In this document: piece after piece, positions 54,901-62,671 of the stretch
Numbering within the stretch: the first letter of the stretch is position 1
How the letters are laid out: each line of letters begins with the position of its first letter
Source of the DNA: Deltaproteobacteria bacterium
GTDB lineage: Bacteria; Desulfobacterota; Binatia; UBA1149; JAJCZL01
NCBI GenBank assembly: GCA_029262415.1
Contig: JAJCZL010000022.1
Location: 16,591-80,590, forward strand
Direction of reading: 5' to 3'
Length of the DNA stretch: 64,000 nucleotides
Notes under the pieces: model-generated
What the model saw: only the letters and a program-made list of their open reading frames with translations
Database searches by the model: none
Told to the model about the DNA's origin: nothing
Program-made: the position numbers and the translations under genes

Positions 54901-55893
54901 GGTTGTCCGGGCGGGCTTTGTAATACCATCGACGACTGCCTGGATGACAGCATCACGATCAGTGTCTGCGAGCCGATTGCGAACACGCTCGCTTCGCAGT
55001 TGCGACTGGATCCGGCCGAGACCAACCTTCACTCGAACAACTTTACGGCGCTGGAGGTCTTTATCGAGCACGACCGCAGCCAGGCGGCGTTGGCCCTCGG
55101 TGATAATCTGGCTGACTGGGCCGGCCTGCTCAACCAGGGCATCTTCAAGGCGGGCATCGCCGATTCCGATACCCACTCGGTTGCGCGTGTACCGGCAGGT
55201 GCGCCGCGAAGCTTCGTAGCGTCCAGCGCCGCCGATGCTTCGGCGATCGATCCGACCGTGACCGCGCAGACCGTCAACGCCGGCCGTGTGATCGGTTCGG
55301 GAGGCCTGTTCATGACGGTTGAACTGGAAGGTCTGGCCGGCGCGACGGCGACTCACGCGCTCGGCAACCCGTTGACGGTTGAAGCGGCCACTGGAGGCGC
55401 GGATCTCGTCAACATCCACGTCGAGTCGCCGACTTGGGCCCAGTTTGACACTATAGAGGTGTATGCAAACAGTTCGCTCGATTGCGTCAGTGAGATTACT
55501 CCGGTCGGCGTACTCGGTCGGACGTGTACGGTTACGCCGATCGCGACGGTGGGGGTAACACCTGCGACGGTTGCGGGCTTCGCAGGGGGAAGCAAACTCA
55601 GCGCCGATACGTCGGTTGCGTTGACGATTACCGAGGACACCTGGGTCATCGTCGTCGCGCGCGGCACAGACGGGACCTCGCGCCCGCTGTTCCCGATGAA
55701 TCCGCAAGAACTCGACGAGTTCGGTAATCAGGCGGCGGATCCGCTTACGCGCCTGAATCAGCTTACCGACTTCGGCGTGGCACCGCCGTGGAACCTCAAC
55801 CAGGGCGGCAACCTGGCGATCGCGTTCTCCAACCCGTTGTTCTTTGACTTCGGCGGCGACGGCCTTTGCCACAACGGTGTTGCCTGCCCGTAA
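51907..55893 (+). CDS. Large secreted PHP-domain metallohydrolase (CehA/McbA-like) with Cys-rich modules
   Basis: The 1,328-residue product has a signal peptide (VVAGFAVALWTSPVQA). Residues 45-236 form a Cys-rich module shared with the propeller protein at 23976. Beta-rich domains follow, one of them CarboxypepD-reg-like (AGQPAPGARVSII, DQDGFYRVFVPQGGYEV). The catalytic PHP domain has Asp788-x-His790-x-His792 (SIDTHVHTL), TDH (821-823) and Asp1088-x-His1090 (DSDTHS). This is the metal site of CehA/McbA-type hydrolases, which include phosphodiesterases and carbamate hydrolases. It is interrupted by two CSGGADDGLPCTGGCPGG-type repeats near 959-1015. ATG 51907 has AGGAGG upstream. Substrate unknown. 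Confidence 0.82.
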   Translation: MKRVVYGFGLVVAGFAVALWTSPVQAACIAGGALSDINDCVTAAKGGDECLLVWHVDGDGAGGPPLDKKGNVTKSKIECTDGQPCDSDGLVDGKCTFSFGACVNATGTPSGGKACTVGTNLTTLELKKPSDKDAINAIKRPEAFFVKRIVTDEIGDGLLPTAATMCTAEDLEIEVKLRSKGGVCNSPAGLKCSGDAGCDDYCVPAYKKNKTLIKATVSDGASTKDSDALKFFCLPAAAPGQGAEALELAAAAGATSADLIGGPMALARLEKGDHLLRNGDIRVIVRGPGRERSNMYQQGGHIIDADIVRADPADDRDNLSGIQHLIQVSSTQATDTVVVLNDGANGAPAIVRTSGPDTVVSVVNPDIALYATGEAGGPLTVPLDAVDNDLPIDLQTDYILRPGTNYVQAITTITNNGATDLSIYVGGFLNPAGLLEAFGPGVGFGDPLLRPGSNSPTTSQAMQHFSFQGRGDAAGVAYGVVFPSSTLEGPAGTGIFHQSGVFVWSDGVPLLNLLNNPQSQKPSSLALQVPAGGQNSFRQWFVVGETIADVTRARAEIYGDGLGAIQGTVTVAGQPAPGARVSIIRGACPNGVGGTQCKSVYSATVADQDGFYRVFVPQGGYEVTVRADGTPYDTGNDLPSFIGAAVKKKKTVVVDVDLPSTGRLRVLTKDSTAASVAAKISVVGKAASPDPLAGQSIGGFIDAIGRIFGSPIEDQDKEIFGLVAVKFTDLSGDTGEFDLQPGTYQIVVSKGHEYDVHSERVTIVAGATTTVNATVTHVVDTTGFISIDTHVHTLRSPDSRISERDRVVTMLAEGVDFFASTDHGFVTDMSPTVAALGATAQVKTAPSEETTSFAYGHYNIWPRVIDANERTGGATDWGGQNGFPSGGSYNVTPDNIFNQFNPANQVIQINHFNGGQGGQFFMFGTDFEAVPPLSSNVVYRCSGTPQAAVTPRAGLPCKPDICIGGAEDALACTGGCPGGFCLTERCSGGADDGLPCTGGCPGGLCNTIDDCLDDSITISVCEPIANTLASQLRLDPAETNLHSNNFTALEVFIEHDRSQAALALGDNLADWAGLLNQGIFKAGIADSDTHSVARVPAGAPRSFVASSAADASAIDPTVTAQTVNAGRVIGSGGLFMTVELEGLAGATATHALGNPLTVEAATGGADLVNIHVESPTWAQFDTIEVYANSSLDCVSEITPVGVLGRTCTVTPIATVGVTPATVAGFAGGSKLSADTSVALTITEDTWVIVVARGTDGTSRPLFPMNPQELDEFGNQAADPLTRLNQLTDFGVAPPWNLNQGGNLAIAFSNPLFFDFGGDGLCHNGVACP

Positions 55894-55924
55894 GTCGCGG
55901 CTTCACAGCGCCTCGGTTACACTC

Positions 55925-55960
55925 AAGGGGTCTCCCGATTATACGGGAGACCCCTTTTCC
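55925..55960 (+). terminator. Intrinsic terminator
   Basis: A 13-bp perfect stem (55925-55937 with 55944-55956), 6-base loop and T run follow the stop of the PHP-domain gene by about 30 bases. Confidence 0.92.
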
Positions 55961-55988
55961 GTTTACTGTACAGGAGTCGAGAGCAGCC

Positions 55989-57263
55989 ATGAGTTTTGGA
56001 TTGAAATCTCTGTTCGCCACCACTTTAGTAACGCTCGCCTTAGTTACCGGAACCGTGCATGCGGACCCCGGATATAAGACCTACTTTAATCACCTCGATC
56101 GCGCATGGGCGGTCGGAAGCATCGAGTTGTTCCGGCCGCTCACGTACAGAAATGGAGAGCTACTCGCGTTCAGCGGTAAGTTCTCTGAGGTGACCTATGC
56201 AAAACATGGGCGCGTATCAACGGTGTTTTTGATCGACGAACTCAAGAGCGGGCGCACCGAGTCGCGCTTCAAGACCGAGGTCGCCATCTACGCGCCCATC
56301 GGCGTGCTCCCTCAATACACCTACTGGCGCGAGAACCTTCCGAAGACCCCGCACCACACAGTGCTCGGTGGTTCCCGTAACATCTTTACCGGGGATGAAG
56401 TCCCGAAGGTTCGCGCCGTCACCGAGAGTTATGTCGCGGGTATGAAAGCGAAGATGCCGCGCAAGGCCGAGCTCAAGATGAAGGCGGTTGTCGGTGCGTT
56501 GCATAGCGGGATCCCACGACTGCGAGCCGACGCCGCGCAGTACCTGTTCCACTCGGGAACCCAGCACAAGTTCATGACCGACGAGACGGATAAGCGGCTG
56601 CGCGCGTTCATAACCGACGACAGCGCTAGCGACGAAAAAGCCGGCGATGATCGTCGCACCGTGATCGACGCTGCCGGCAAGTGGAATATGGAACGAACCG
56701 CTCCGGCTCTAGAGCGGCTGGTGGCGGCGGATGGGGATTTGTCGGGCGCTGCACTGGAAGCGCTCGAGCGGCTCGGCAAGCCGCGTTCCGGCGCGCAATT
56801 GCTTAAGCTCGCAGCTGCCAAGTCGGTTTCGGTTCGCGTCTACGTTGCCGGTGAACGTGCAGAACGTGCCGAGGAGCTCAAAGCGTGGGATGAGACCAAA
56901 GCTCTCGTCTCCAGCGACGCTCCGGTTGAAATCCGCCAGGCGGCCGCTGCGGGGTTGGGCCGCTCGGGCGATGCCAAAGCCGTTGCATTGCTCGCCACGG
57001 CTCTTGACCGCGGTGACGCCGCCTCTCGCGTAGCTGCCGCCGGTTTGGCGTCGATAGGAAGCAGCGCTGCAGTCGAGGCGTTGAAGTACGCGGTTCTCAA
57101 AGGGCCCAGGGAGGCACGCGGCGGCGCCGTCATAGGATTGAGCGAAGTGCGCGAATGCACTGCTTGCATAGAGTTCCTTGACGAACAGTTCGAAAATCAC
57201 CCCGACGATGACGTGCGCCAACTGATTCGTGCAGTGACCCTGCGGCCTGCCAAAAAACACTGA
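55989..57263 (+). CDS. Exported HEAT-repeat protein
   Basis: The 424-residue protein has a signal peptide (LFATTLVTLALVTGTVHA). The N-terminal 180 residues are of no known family. From about 180 to 420 short helical pairs repeat (ADAAQYLFHSG, GAALEALERLGKP, QAAAAGLGRSGDAKAVALLATALD, AAGLASIGSSAAVEALKYAV, GGAVIGLSEVRE), which is the HEAT/PBS-lyase pattern of protein-binding scaffolds. Its place after a terminator makes it an own unit, followed by rnhB within 15 bases. Periplasmic or surface scaffold by inference. Confidence 0.75.
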   Translation: MSFGLKSLFATTLVTLALVTGTVHADPGYKTYFNHLDRAWAVGSIELFRPLTYRNGELLAFSGKFSEVTYAKHGRVSTVFLIDELKSGRTESRFKTEVAIYAPIGVLPQYTYWRENLPKTPHHTVLGGSRNIFTGDEVPKVRAVTESYVAGMKAKMPRKAELKMKAVVGALHSGIPRLRADAAQYLFHSGTQHKFMTDETDKRLRAFITDDSASDEKAGDDRRTVIDAAGKWNMERTAPALERLVAADGDLSGAALEALERLGKPRSGAQLLKLAAAKSVSVRVYVAGERAERAEELKAWDETKALVSSDAPVEIRQAAAAGLGRSGDAKAVALLATALDRGDAASRVAAAGLASIGSSAAVEALKYAVLKGPREARGGAVIGLSEVRECTACIEFLDEQFENHPDDDVRQLIRAVTLRPAKKH

Positions 57264-57277
57264 CCAGCGGGCGCTCG

Positions 57278-57970
57278 ATGGCCGCTAACCAGGAGACGCA
57301 ACGGGGCCGAGCCAAGACCGGACGACGTATACGCGGCCTCGACCCGATGTTGCACATGGAACGCCTGCTCTGGGACCTCGGCTATCTTCGCGTTGCCGGT
57401 GTCGACGAGGTCGGTCTTGGCCCTCTTGCGGGTCCGGTTGTCGCCGCTGCGGTGGTGTTCGAAGCGGGCAGCGCGGCGTTGCCTGTCGACGACTCAAAAA
57501 AACTCAGTGTTGCGCGCCGCGAGGCGCTGGACCTGCGGATTCGCGATGCTGCTGTAGGGATCGGCATCGGCTGTGTCGAGGTTGAGGAGCTCGACCGCTG
57601 TGGTGTGCGCAAAGCCGGCTTGGAGGCGATGCGACGCGCGGTCTGTGCCTTACCTGCAACGCCTGACTACCTACTCGTCGATGCATGCACGGTTCCTGAG
57701 GTCGGGGTAGGTCAGTCTGCGTTTGTTCGCGCCGACGGCTTCATTCACTCGGTGGCTGCCGCCTCAATCATCGCCAAGGTCTACCGCGACGCCCTGATGG
57801 TCAGGCTCGACTCCCTCCACCCCGGCTACGGCTTCGCACAGCACATGGGATACGGTACCGCCATGCACATGGAAGCACTCAGGCGGTTGGGCCCGAGCGC
57901 CGCACATCGTAACTCGTTCGCCCCTGTTCGGGCACTCCGACACGGTCAGAGGGTGGAGGTCAACAGGTGA
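57278..57970 (+). CDS. rnhB: Ribonuclease HII
   Basis: The 230-residue enzyme removes ribonucleotides from DNA and RNA-DNA hybrids. The metal site is in AGVDEVGLGPLAGPVVAAAV (Asp, Glu), VDDSKKLS and YLLVDACT, with the late FIHSVAAASIIAKVYRDALM. The usual Arg in GRGPLAGP is Leu here, a change I recall from other delta-like sequences as Met. ATG 57278 lies 14 bases after the HEAT gene; ATGs at 57347 or 57356 would give a normal-length enzyme also. Confidence 0.93.
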   Translation: MAANQETQRGRAKTGRRIRGLDPMLHMERLLWDLGYLRVAGVDEVGLGPLAGPVVAAAVVFEAGSAALPVDDSKKLSVARREALDLRIRDAAVGIGIGCVEVEELDRCGVRKAGLEAMRRAVCALPATPDYLLVDACTVPEVGVGQSAFVRADGFIHSVAAASIIAKVYRDALMVRLDSLHPGYGFAQHMGYGTAMHMEALRRLGPSAAHRNSFAPVRALRHGQRVEVNR

Positions 57971-59175
57971 GTGAGCGAGTACTCTTTTACGCGATTGCGA
58001 TCGGCGTCGCGGTGGGAGTCGCGTTCGGTTGGGTTGCAGGAGAAGCCGCAACCGGCGTAGCCTGGATCGGCGATCTGTTTCTGAACGCACTCAAGATGCT
58101 GGTCATCCCGCTGGTGGTCTCTTCGATGATCGAAGCCGTCACTTCGATGGCTAGCCGCGGAGGGCTGGGGTCAGTGGCCCGCCTGACGTTCGCTTACTAC
58201 CTGGCTACGACTTTCATTGCGGTGGTTATCGGCTTGCTTGTTGTTTCGGTGATCCGGCCCGGCGATGGCGTCGAACTGGGTTCGGGTGCTGTGCCCATCA
58301 TCGCAGCGACCGGCTTGGCCGACATCGCGCGCAGTATTGTTGCGCCCAATCTGTTCGCGGCGGCCGCCGATTTCCAGATTCTTCCGTTGTTGGTCTTCTC
58401 GCTGGTCTTCGGAATCGCGCTCCAGGCGGGCGGCGCGGCGGCCGCGCCTGCAATTGGGTTTTTCAAAGCGAGCAACGATGCTTTGTTGCGGATGGTCGGT
58501 TGGATCATGGTCGCTGCGCCGGTGGGTATCGCCGCACTGGTTGCCGCTCATCTCGGCAAGGCCGGCGGCGGCCCTGCGTTCATGGAAGAGGTCGCGGCTA
58601 TCGGTCTATACTTTGCCACGGTTCTTCTCGGACTGTCTCTGCACGCTTTCATCGTGCTGCCGTTGATCTTGATAGTCCTAACCCGGCGTAGCCCACGCGA
58701 GTTCGCTGCGAATCTGGGCGAGGCGTTGATTACCGCTTTTTCCACCGCCTCTAGTTCGGCGACACTGCCGTTGACCATGCGTCTCAACGAAGAACGCAAC
58801 GGACTGAGTGAGGAAGCAACGTCGTTCGTGCTGCCGCTCGGGGCGACGGTAAATATGGACGGCACGGCTCTTTACGAGGCGGTAGCCGCGGTCTTTATCG
58901 CCCAAGCCTCCGGGGTCGATCTGACCTTTGGCGCGCAGATAGTGGTGGTCTTGACGGCTACGCTGGCTTCGGTCGGCGCCGCAGGGATCCCACAGGCCGG
59001 TCTGGTTACCCTCGTGATCGTGCTGCAGGCGGTGGGGCTGCCGCTGGAGGGAATCTCCGCGATCCTGGCGGTTGACTGGCTCCTGGACCGCTTCCGTACG
59101 ACCGTCAACGTATGGGGTGACTCTGTCGGCGCGGCGGTGGTCGACGCTCGCATGGGCGCGACGTTGCACCCGTAG
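57967..59175 (+). CDS. Dicarboxylate/amino acid:cation symporter (DAACS family)
   Basis: The 402-residue membrane protein has the GltPh-type fold. Landmarks are NALKMLVIPLVVSSMIEAVTSM, the first hairpin AFSTASSSATLPLTM, the substrate/Na site LPLGATVNMDGTALYEAV, the second hairpin SVGAAGIPQAGLVTL and VDWLLDRFRTTVNVWGDSVGA with the substrate-binding Asp and Asn. It would take up dicarboxylates or acidic or neutral amino acids with Na+ or H+. The GTG start overlaps the rnhB stop by 4 bases. Confidence 0.92.
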   Translation: MSERVLFYAIAIGVAVGVAFGWVAGEAATGVAWIGDLFLNALKMLVIPLVVSSMIEAVTSMASRGGLGSVARLTFAYYLATTFIAVVIGLLVVSVIRPGDGVELGSGAVPIIAATGLADIARSIVAPNLFAAAADFQILPLLVFSLVFGIALQAGGAAAAPAIGFFKASNDALLRMVGWIMVAAPVGIAALVAAHLGKAGGGPAFMEEVAAIGLYFATVLLGLSLHAFIVLPLILIVLTRRSPREFAANLGEALITAFSTASSSATLPLTMRLNEERNGLSEEATSFVLPLGATVNMDGTALYEAVAAVFIAQASGVDLTFGAQIVVVLTATLASVGAAGIPQAGLVTLVIVLQAVGLPLEGISAILAVDWLLDRFRTTVNVWGDSVGAAVVDARMGATLHP

Positions 59176-59228
59176 GAACAATGCTCTAGGCTTCCCGGAT
59201 GCTTCGTCTCAGGAGACGAGGGGGAAGA

Positions 59229-59843
59229 ATGACCTTATACGACTACAGCGACTGTCCGTTCGCCAAGAAAGTGCGGATCGTATTGGTAGAGAAAAACCTT
59301 GAGTTCGAAACCATCGCGATCGATCTCGACAAAGGTGAGCAGCGAAATGGCGAGTTCCTGAGCCTAAATCCCTTCGGGAAGGTTCCAGTACTCGTCGATG
59401 AAGAAGGCGCAGTCATCTACGATTCGACCGTCATCAACGAGTACTTGAACGACGAGTACCCCTATCCCGACCTTCTGCCTGAAGACGCCGCGTTGCGCGC
59501 CCGGGCACGGCTGTTCGAGGATTTCGCCGACAACGCGTTTACGTTGCCGGTGATGGCGCTTGAGCGTGGAGCCGAAGGCAATGCCACTGAACGCGATACG
59601 GCCAACGCAGCGGGTGCACGCGAGCTTGTCACCAGCGCGCTCGGAATGCTCGAACGCGAGCTGGCCGCCAGGGAGTACCTCGCCGAAGCGTTTTCGCTTG
59701 CCGATGTCTCTTTCGCACCGGCCGCTCTGCGCCTGGACCGCCTCGGGTTCAAACTCGATGACGCTCATGGAAACGTTAAATCGTGGATCCAACGCCTCGC
59801 AGAACGTCCGAGCGTCGGAGCCGTCGTTAAGATGGTCGCTTGA
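59229..59843 (+). CDS. Glutathione S-transferase-like protein
   Basis: The 204-residue protein has an N-terminal thioredoxin-like GST domain (MTLYDYSDCPFAKKVRIVLVEKN; NPFGKVPVLVDEEGAVIYDSTVINEYL with the glutathione-binding VPxL and DST) and an all-helical C-domain (SLADVSFAPAALRLDRLGF). The CPF in place of a Ser/Tyr centre suggests an Omega- or SspA-like subgroup. ATG 59229 has a GAGGGGG site. Substrate unknown. Confidence 0.88.
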   Translation: MTLYDYSDCPFAKKVRIVLVEKNLEFETIAIDLDKGEQRNGEFLSLNPFGKVPVLVDEEGAVIYDSTVINEYLNDEYPYPDLLPEDAALRARARLFEDFADNAFTLPVMALERGAEGNATERDTANAAGARELVTSALGMLERELAAREYLAEAFSLADVSFAPAALRLDRLGFKLDDAHGNVKSWIQRLAERPSVGAVVKMVA

Positions 59844-59855
59844 GTTCGACTCGCG

Positions 59856-60428
59856 GTGCGCCGACCCGAAGAACTAACCCTCCGCGAGCGTCTCTACGTT
59901 CCCGAGATTGTGCGTGGCCTGCGGGTCACCGGCGGCAAGTTCTGGCGTAACTTGTTCTTGCACATGGCTCACTCGGTGGGTTTTGCCGAGGATAAGTCAG
60001 CTTCGGTTACGCTCCAGTATCCGGAGGCCTACCAAAACTACGGAGAAGCCTATCGTGGCAGCCACCGGCTGACCCTCAAAGAGGACGGTTCGATGAACTG
60101 CACGGCGTGCTTCCTGTGCGCCACCGCGTGTCCGGCACGCTGCATTCACATCGAAGCCGGCGAGCATCCAGATAGCGAATTCGAGAAGTATGCGATGCGC
60201 TACGAGATCGACACGCTGCGCTGTATCTACTGCGGTATGTGCGTAGAGGCTTGTCCTTGCGACGCGATCCGCATGGATACCTCGGTGCACCCGAGAATCT
60301 CCGGCTATCTGCGTACTGACTTTGTAGAAGACAAACAGGCGCTGATGGAGCGTTCGCGGGTTATGGCCAAACAAGGTGAGGGCGCGCTCATGCGCCAGAT
60401 GCTCGCGGTTTACCGCGACGCCGACTAG
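59856..60428 (+). CDS. Orphan NuoI-like 2[4Fe-4S] ferredoxin subunit
   Basis: The 190-residue protein resembles complex I subunit NuoI. An N-terminal amphipathic part (ERLYVPEIVRGLRVTGGKFWRNL) is followed by CTACFLCATACPARCI (Cys82, 85, 88, 92) and CIYCGMCVEACPCDAIRM (Cys123, 126, 129, 133). No other nuo gene is nearby, so it may be a second NuoI copy or serve another redox complex. The GTG start comes 12 bases after the GST-like gene. Confidence 0.88.
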   Translation: MRRPEELTLRERLYVPEIVRGLRVTGGKFWRNLFLHMAHSVGFAEDKSASVTLQYPEAYQNYGEAYRGSHRLTLKEDGSMNCTACFLCATACPARCIHIEAGEHPDSEFEKYAMRYEIDTLRCIYCGMCVEACPCDAIRMDTSVHPRISGYLRTDFVEDKQALMERSRVMAKQGEGALMRQMLAVYRDAD

Positions 60429-60433
60429 GTCGC

Positions 60434-60658
60434 GTGTTGTTTTACTACCTGTGGCGCGAGGGGTTACTCTCGGGTCTTGGCGGCGAAAAGATTCGGTTCT
60501 TTCTCGGGTTGACGGACAACCCACTCTACTTGTCGCGTCGGTGGCCGCTTCTGACCGCTATCAATTGGCCTCGCGCAGTGTTTTCGAAGCGTTATGCGCT
60601 CTCTGTGACCACGTGGCTCCGCTACCGGGTTAGCCTGTACGACGGCTGTTGCGGCTGA
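60434..60658 (+). CDS. Doubtful small ORF
   Basis: A 74-codon frame starts at GTG 5 bases after the NuoI-like gene. It contains many Tyr, Trp and Leu residues, no signal and no ribosome site. The rest of the 60429-60726 gap shows only a weak TATAGT (-10-like, 60695-60700) before the next gene. It may not be translated. Confidence 0.2.
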   Translation: MLFYYLWREGLLSGLGGEKIRFFLGLTDNPLYLSRRWPLLTAINWPRAVFSKRYALSVTTWLRYRVSLYDGCCG

Positions 60659-60726
60659 GTCTCCAAGCGCGCTGGCCAAACCGGCGTGCTTAGGTATAGT
60701 ATTTTTTTCGAACTACAGAGGTAGCC

Positions 60727-61923
60727 ATGGCCAAGACTTATGAAGAGATTCTGAAAGAGGCCCGCAGCCAGGTCCCCGAGGTCTCGGTGGACCAGGTCGC
60801 TGCAGGTGCGGATAAAGCCGATTCCCCGCTGTTGATCGACGTTCGCGAGAAGGAAGAGTACCGCGAGGGCCATTTGCCCGGCGCGCTGAGCATTCCACGT
60901 GGATTCCTCGAAATGCAGGTCGAAGCCAAGGCGGGCGACAAGAGCGCGCCGGTGATCACCTACTGCCAAAGCGGCGTACGTTCGCTGCTGGCCGGCCGCA
61001 TCCTCAAGGAAATGGGCTACACCGACGTGCGCTCAATGAGCGGTGGCTACGGGGCCTGGAAAGGTGCGGGGAAGAAATGGGAGCAGGACTTCAAATTCAC
61101 TCCCGACCAACTCAACCGTTATAGCCGTCATTTCCTGCTGCCCGAGGTCGGCGAAGAAGGCCAAGCCAAGCTTCTCCAAGCCAAGGTCTTGTGCCTGGGC
61201 GCCGGCGGACTGGGTTCGCCGGCTGCGTTCTACCTTGCGGCGGCCGGTGTCGGCACCATCGGTCTGGTCGACGACGACGTGGTCGATCTGTCCAACTTAC
61301 AGCGCCAGATCCTTCATACCAATGACCGCGTCGGTATGCCGAAGACTGAGTCGGCGAGGCTTACGCTGAACGCACTCAATCCCGACGTAAAGGTGATCGA
61401 GCACCGTACCCGCCTTGATTCCTCCAATATCATCGAGCTGATCAAGGACTACGACATCATCGTCGACGGCTGCGACAATTTTCCGACGCGCTATCTCGTA
61501 AACGACGCGTGCGTGATGACCGGCACGCCGAACGTTCACGGCTCGATCTTCCAGTTCGAGGGCCAGGCCACCGTGTTCTCGCCTGGCCAAGGCCCGTGCT
61601 ACCGCTGCTTATTCCCCGAGCCGCCACCTCCGGGGATGGCGCCGAGTTGCCAAGAAGCGGGTGTGCTCGGAGTGCTGCCGGGCTTTATCGGCTGCATCCA
61701 GGCGCTTGAGACCATGAAGCTTATCCTCGGCGCCGGTAAGCCGCTGATTGGGCGTCTTGCCCACGTTGAAACGCTCGCCATGGAAGTCCGTGTTTTCAAC
61801 CTACGCAGAGATCCTAAATGCCCGATGTGTGGCGAGAATCCGACCATCACCGAGCTCATTGATTACGAGGAATTCTGCGGGCTGCGCAATCCCGCAACTG
61901 CATCGGACGCGGATGCTGCCTGA
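60727..61923 (+). CDS. N-terminal rhodanese fused to a MoeB/ThiF-type adenylyltransferase
   Basis: The 398-residue protein starts with a rhodanese domain (about 10-115) whose loop ITYCQSGVRS has the active Cys80. An E1-like domain follows: GAGGLGS (158-164) for ATP, the DDDVVDLSNLQRQILH stretch, and zinc cysteines CYRC (291, 294) and CPMC (365, 368). Such enzymes adenylate the C-terminal Gly-Gly of MoaD, ThiS or similar carriers, and the rhodanese supplies sulfur. In MoeZ and Uba4 the rhodanese is at the C-terminus; here it is at the front. No carrier gene is adjacent. Confidence 0.93.
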   Translation: MAKTYEEILKEARSQVPEVSVDQVAAGADKADSPLLIDVREKEEYREGHLPGALSIPRGFLEMQVEAKAGDKSAPVITYCQSGVRSLLAGRILKEMGYTDVRSMSGGYGAWKGAGKKWEQDFKFTPDQLNRYSRHFLLPEVGEEGQAKLLQAKVLCLGAGGLGSPAAFYLAAAGVGTIGLVDDDVVDLSNLQRQILHTNDRVGMPKTESARLTLNALNPDVKVIEHRTRLDSSNIIELIKDYDIIVDGCDNFPTRYLVNDACVMTGTPNVHGSIFQFEGQATVFSPGQGPCYRCLFPEPPPPGMAPSCQEAGVLGVLPGFIGCIQALETMKLILGAGKPLIGRLAHVETLAMEVRVFNLRRDPKCPMCGENPTITELIDYEEFCGLRNPATASDADAA

Positions 61924-62569
61924 ACCGAATCTCAGCGGCATCATCCTCGTGCGGCACGGCGAGACCGCCTGGAACGCACAGCGGCGGGTCATGGGTGACT
62001 CCGACATCGCGCTGAGTGAAGTCGGCCAGGGGCAGGCCGCTGCAGCGGCCGTGCTGCTGCGCGATCTTAAGCCGAGCCGCATCGTCAGCAGTCCGCTCGC
62101 GCGTGCGCTGCAGACCGCGGCGATCATCGGCGCGGAACTCGGCATCGGGTGCGAGACCGACACCGACCTAGAAGAAGTGCGCTACGGCGATTGGAGCGGC
62201 AAAACTTACGCTGAGATCGCCGGCGACCCACGCTTCGAGCGGCTCTTGAAAGATCCCGAAGGCGCGAGAACACCTGGGGGCGAGACCATTCGCGAGGTAC
62301 AAGAACGCGGTCTGCGCGCAATCGAGAGACTCAGCGACGGCACCACAACCCTGGTGGTTTCCCACGGCGACATCCTGCGAACGATCGTCGCTCACTATCT
62401 CTGCGTACCGCTGCGACGCTTTCGGCGAATCCGCATCGACAACTGCGGAATCTCTGCGGTTGCGCTGGCCGACGGCGGTAAACCCGAGGTCATGTTCGTG
62501 AATCTGCTGGCCGACGCTGCTAGGGCGTGGCATCCGCTGCACTGGGGAACAGCCAATGCACAGGGTTAG
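61913..62569 (+). CDS. Histidine phosphatase family protein
   Basis: The 218-residue protein has the RHGET motif (IILVRHGETAWN) with the catalytic His, the second Arg in SSPLARALQTA, the Glu in LEEVRYGDWSGKTYAEI and the late SHGDILR His. It belongs to the phosphoglycerate mutase/CobC group; the EVRYGDWSGK stretch is usual for general phosphatases of sugar phosphates or alpha-ribazole phosphate. The start overlaps the MoeB-like gene by 11 bases. Confidence 0.88.
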   Translation: MLPEPNLSGIILVRHGETAWNAQRRVMGDSDIALSEVGQGQAAAAAVLLRDLKPSRIVSSPLARALQTAAIIGAELGIGCETDTDLEEVRYGDWSGKTYAEIAGDPRFERLLKDPEGARTPGGETIREVQERGLRAIERLSDGTTTLVVSHGDILRTIVAHYLCVPLRRFRRIRIDNCGISAVALADGGKPEVMFVNLLADAARAWHPLHWGTANAQG

Positions 62570-62671
62570 CCATCACCTTGCCAATCGGCGATATCCCCGC
62601 GTACGGGCACGCTTTTTTACGCACAGAGATACCTTGACTCGGCCCCACGTGCGGGGCACCCTCCGGGCACT

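Noticed and set aside
54364..55872. 502-codon open frame on the minus strand
   Set aside because: It mirrors the PHP-domain gene in an Arg-rich frame with no domain, signal or ribosome site.
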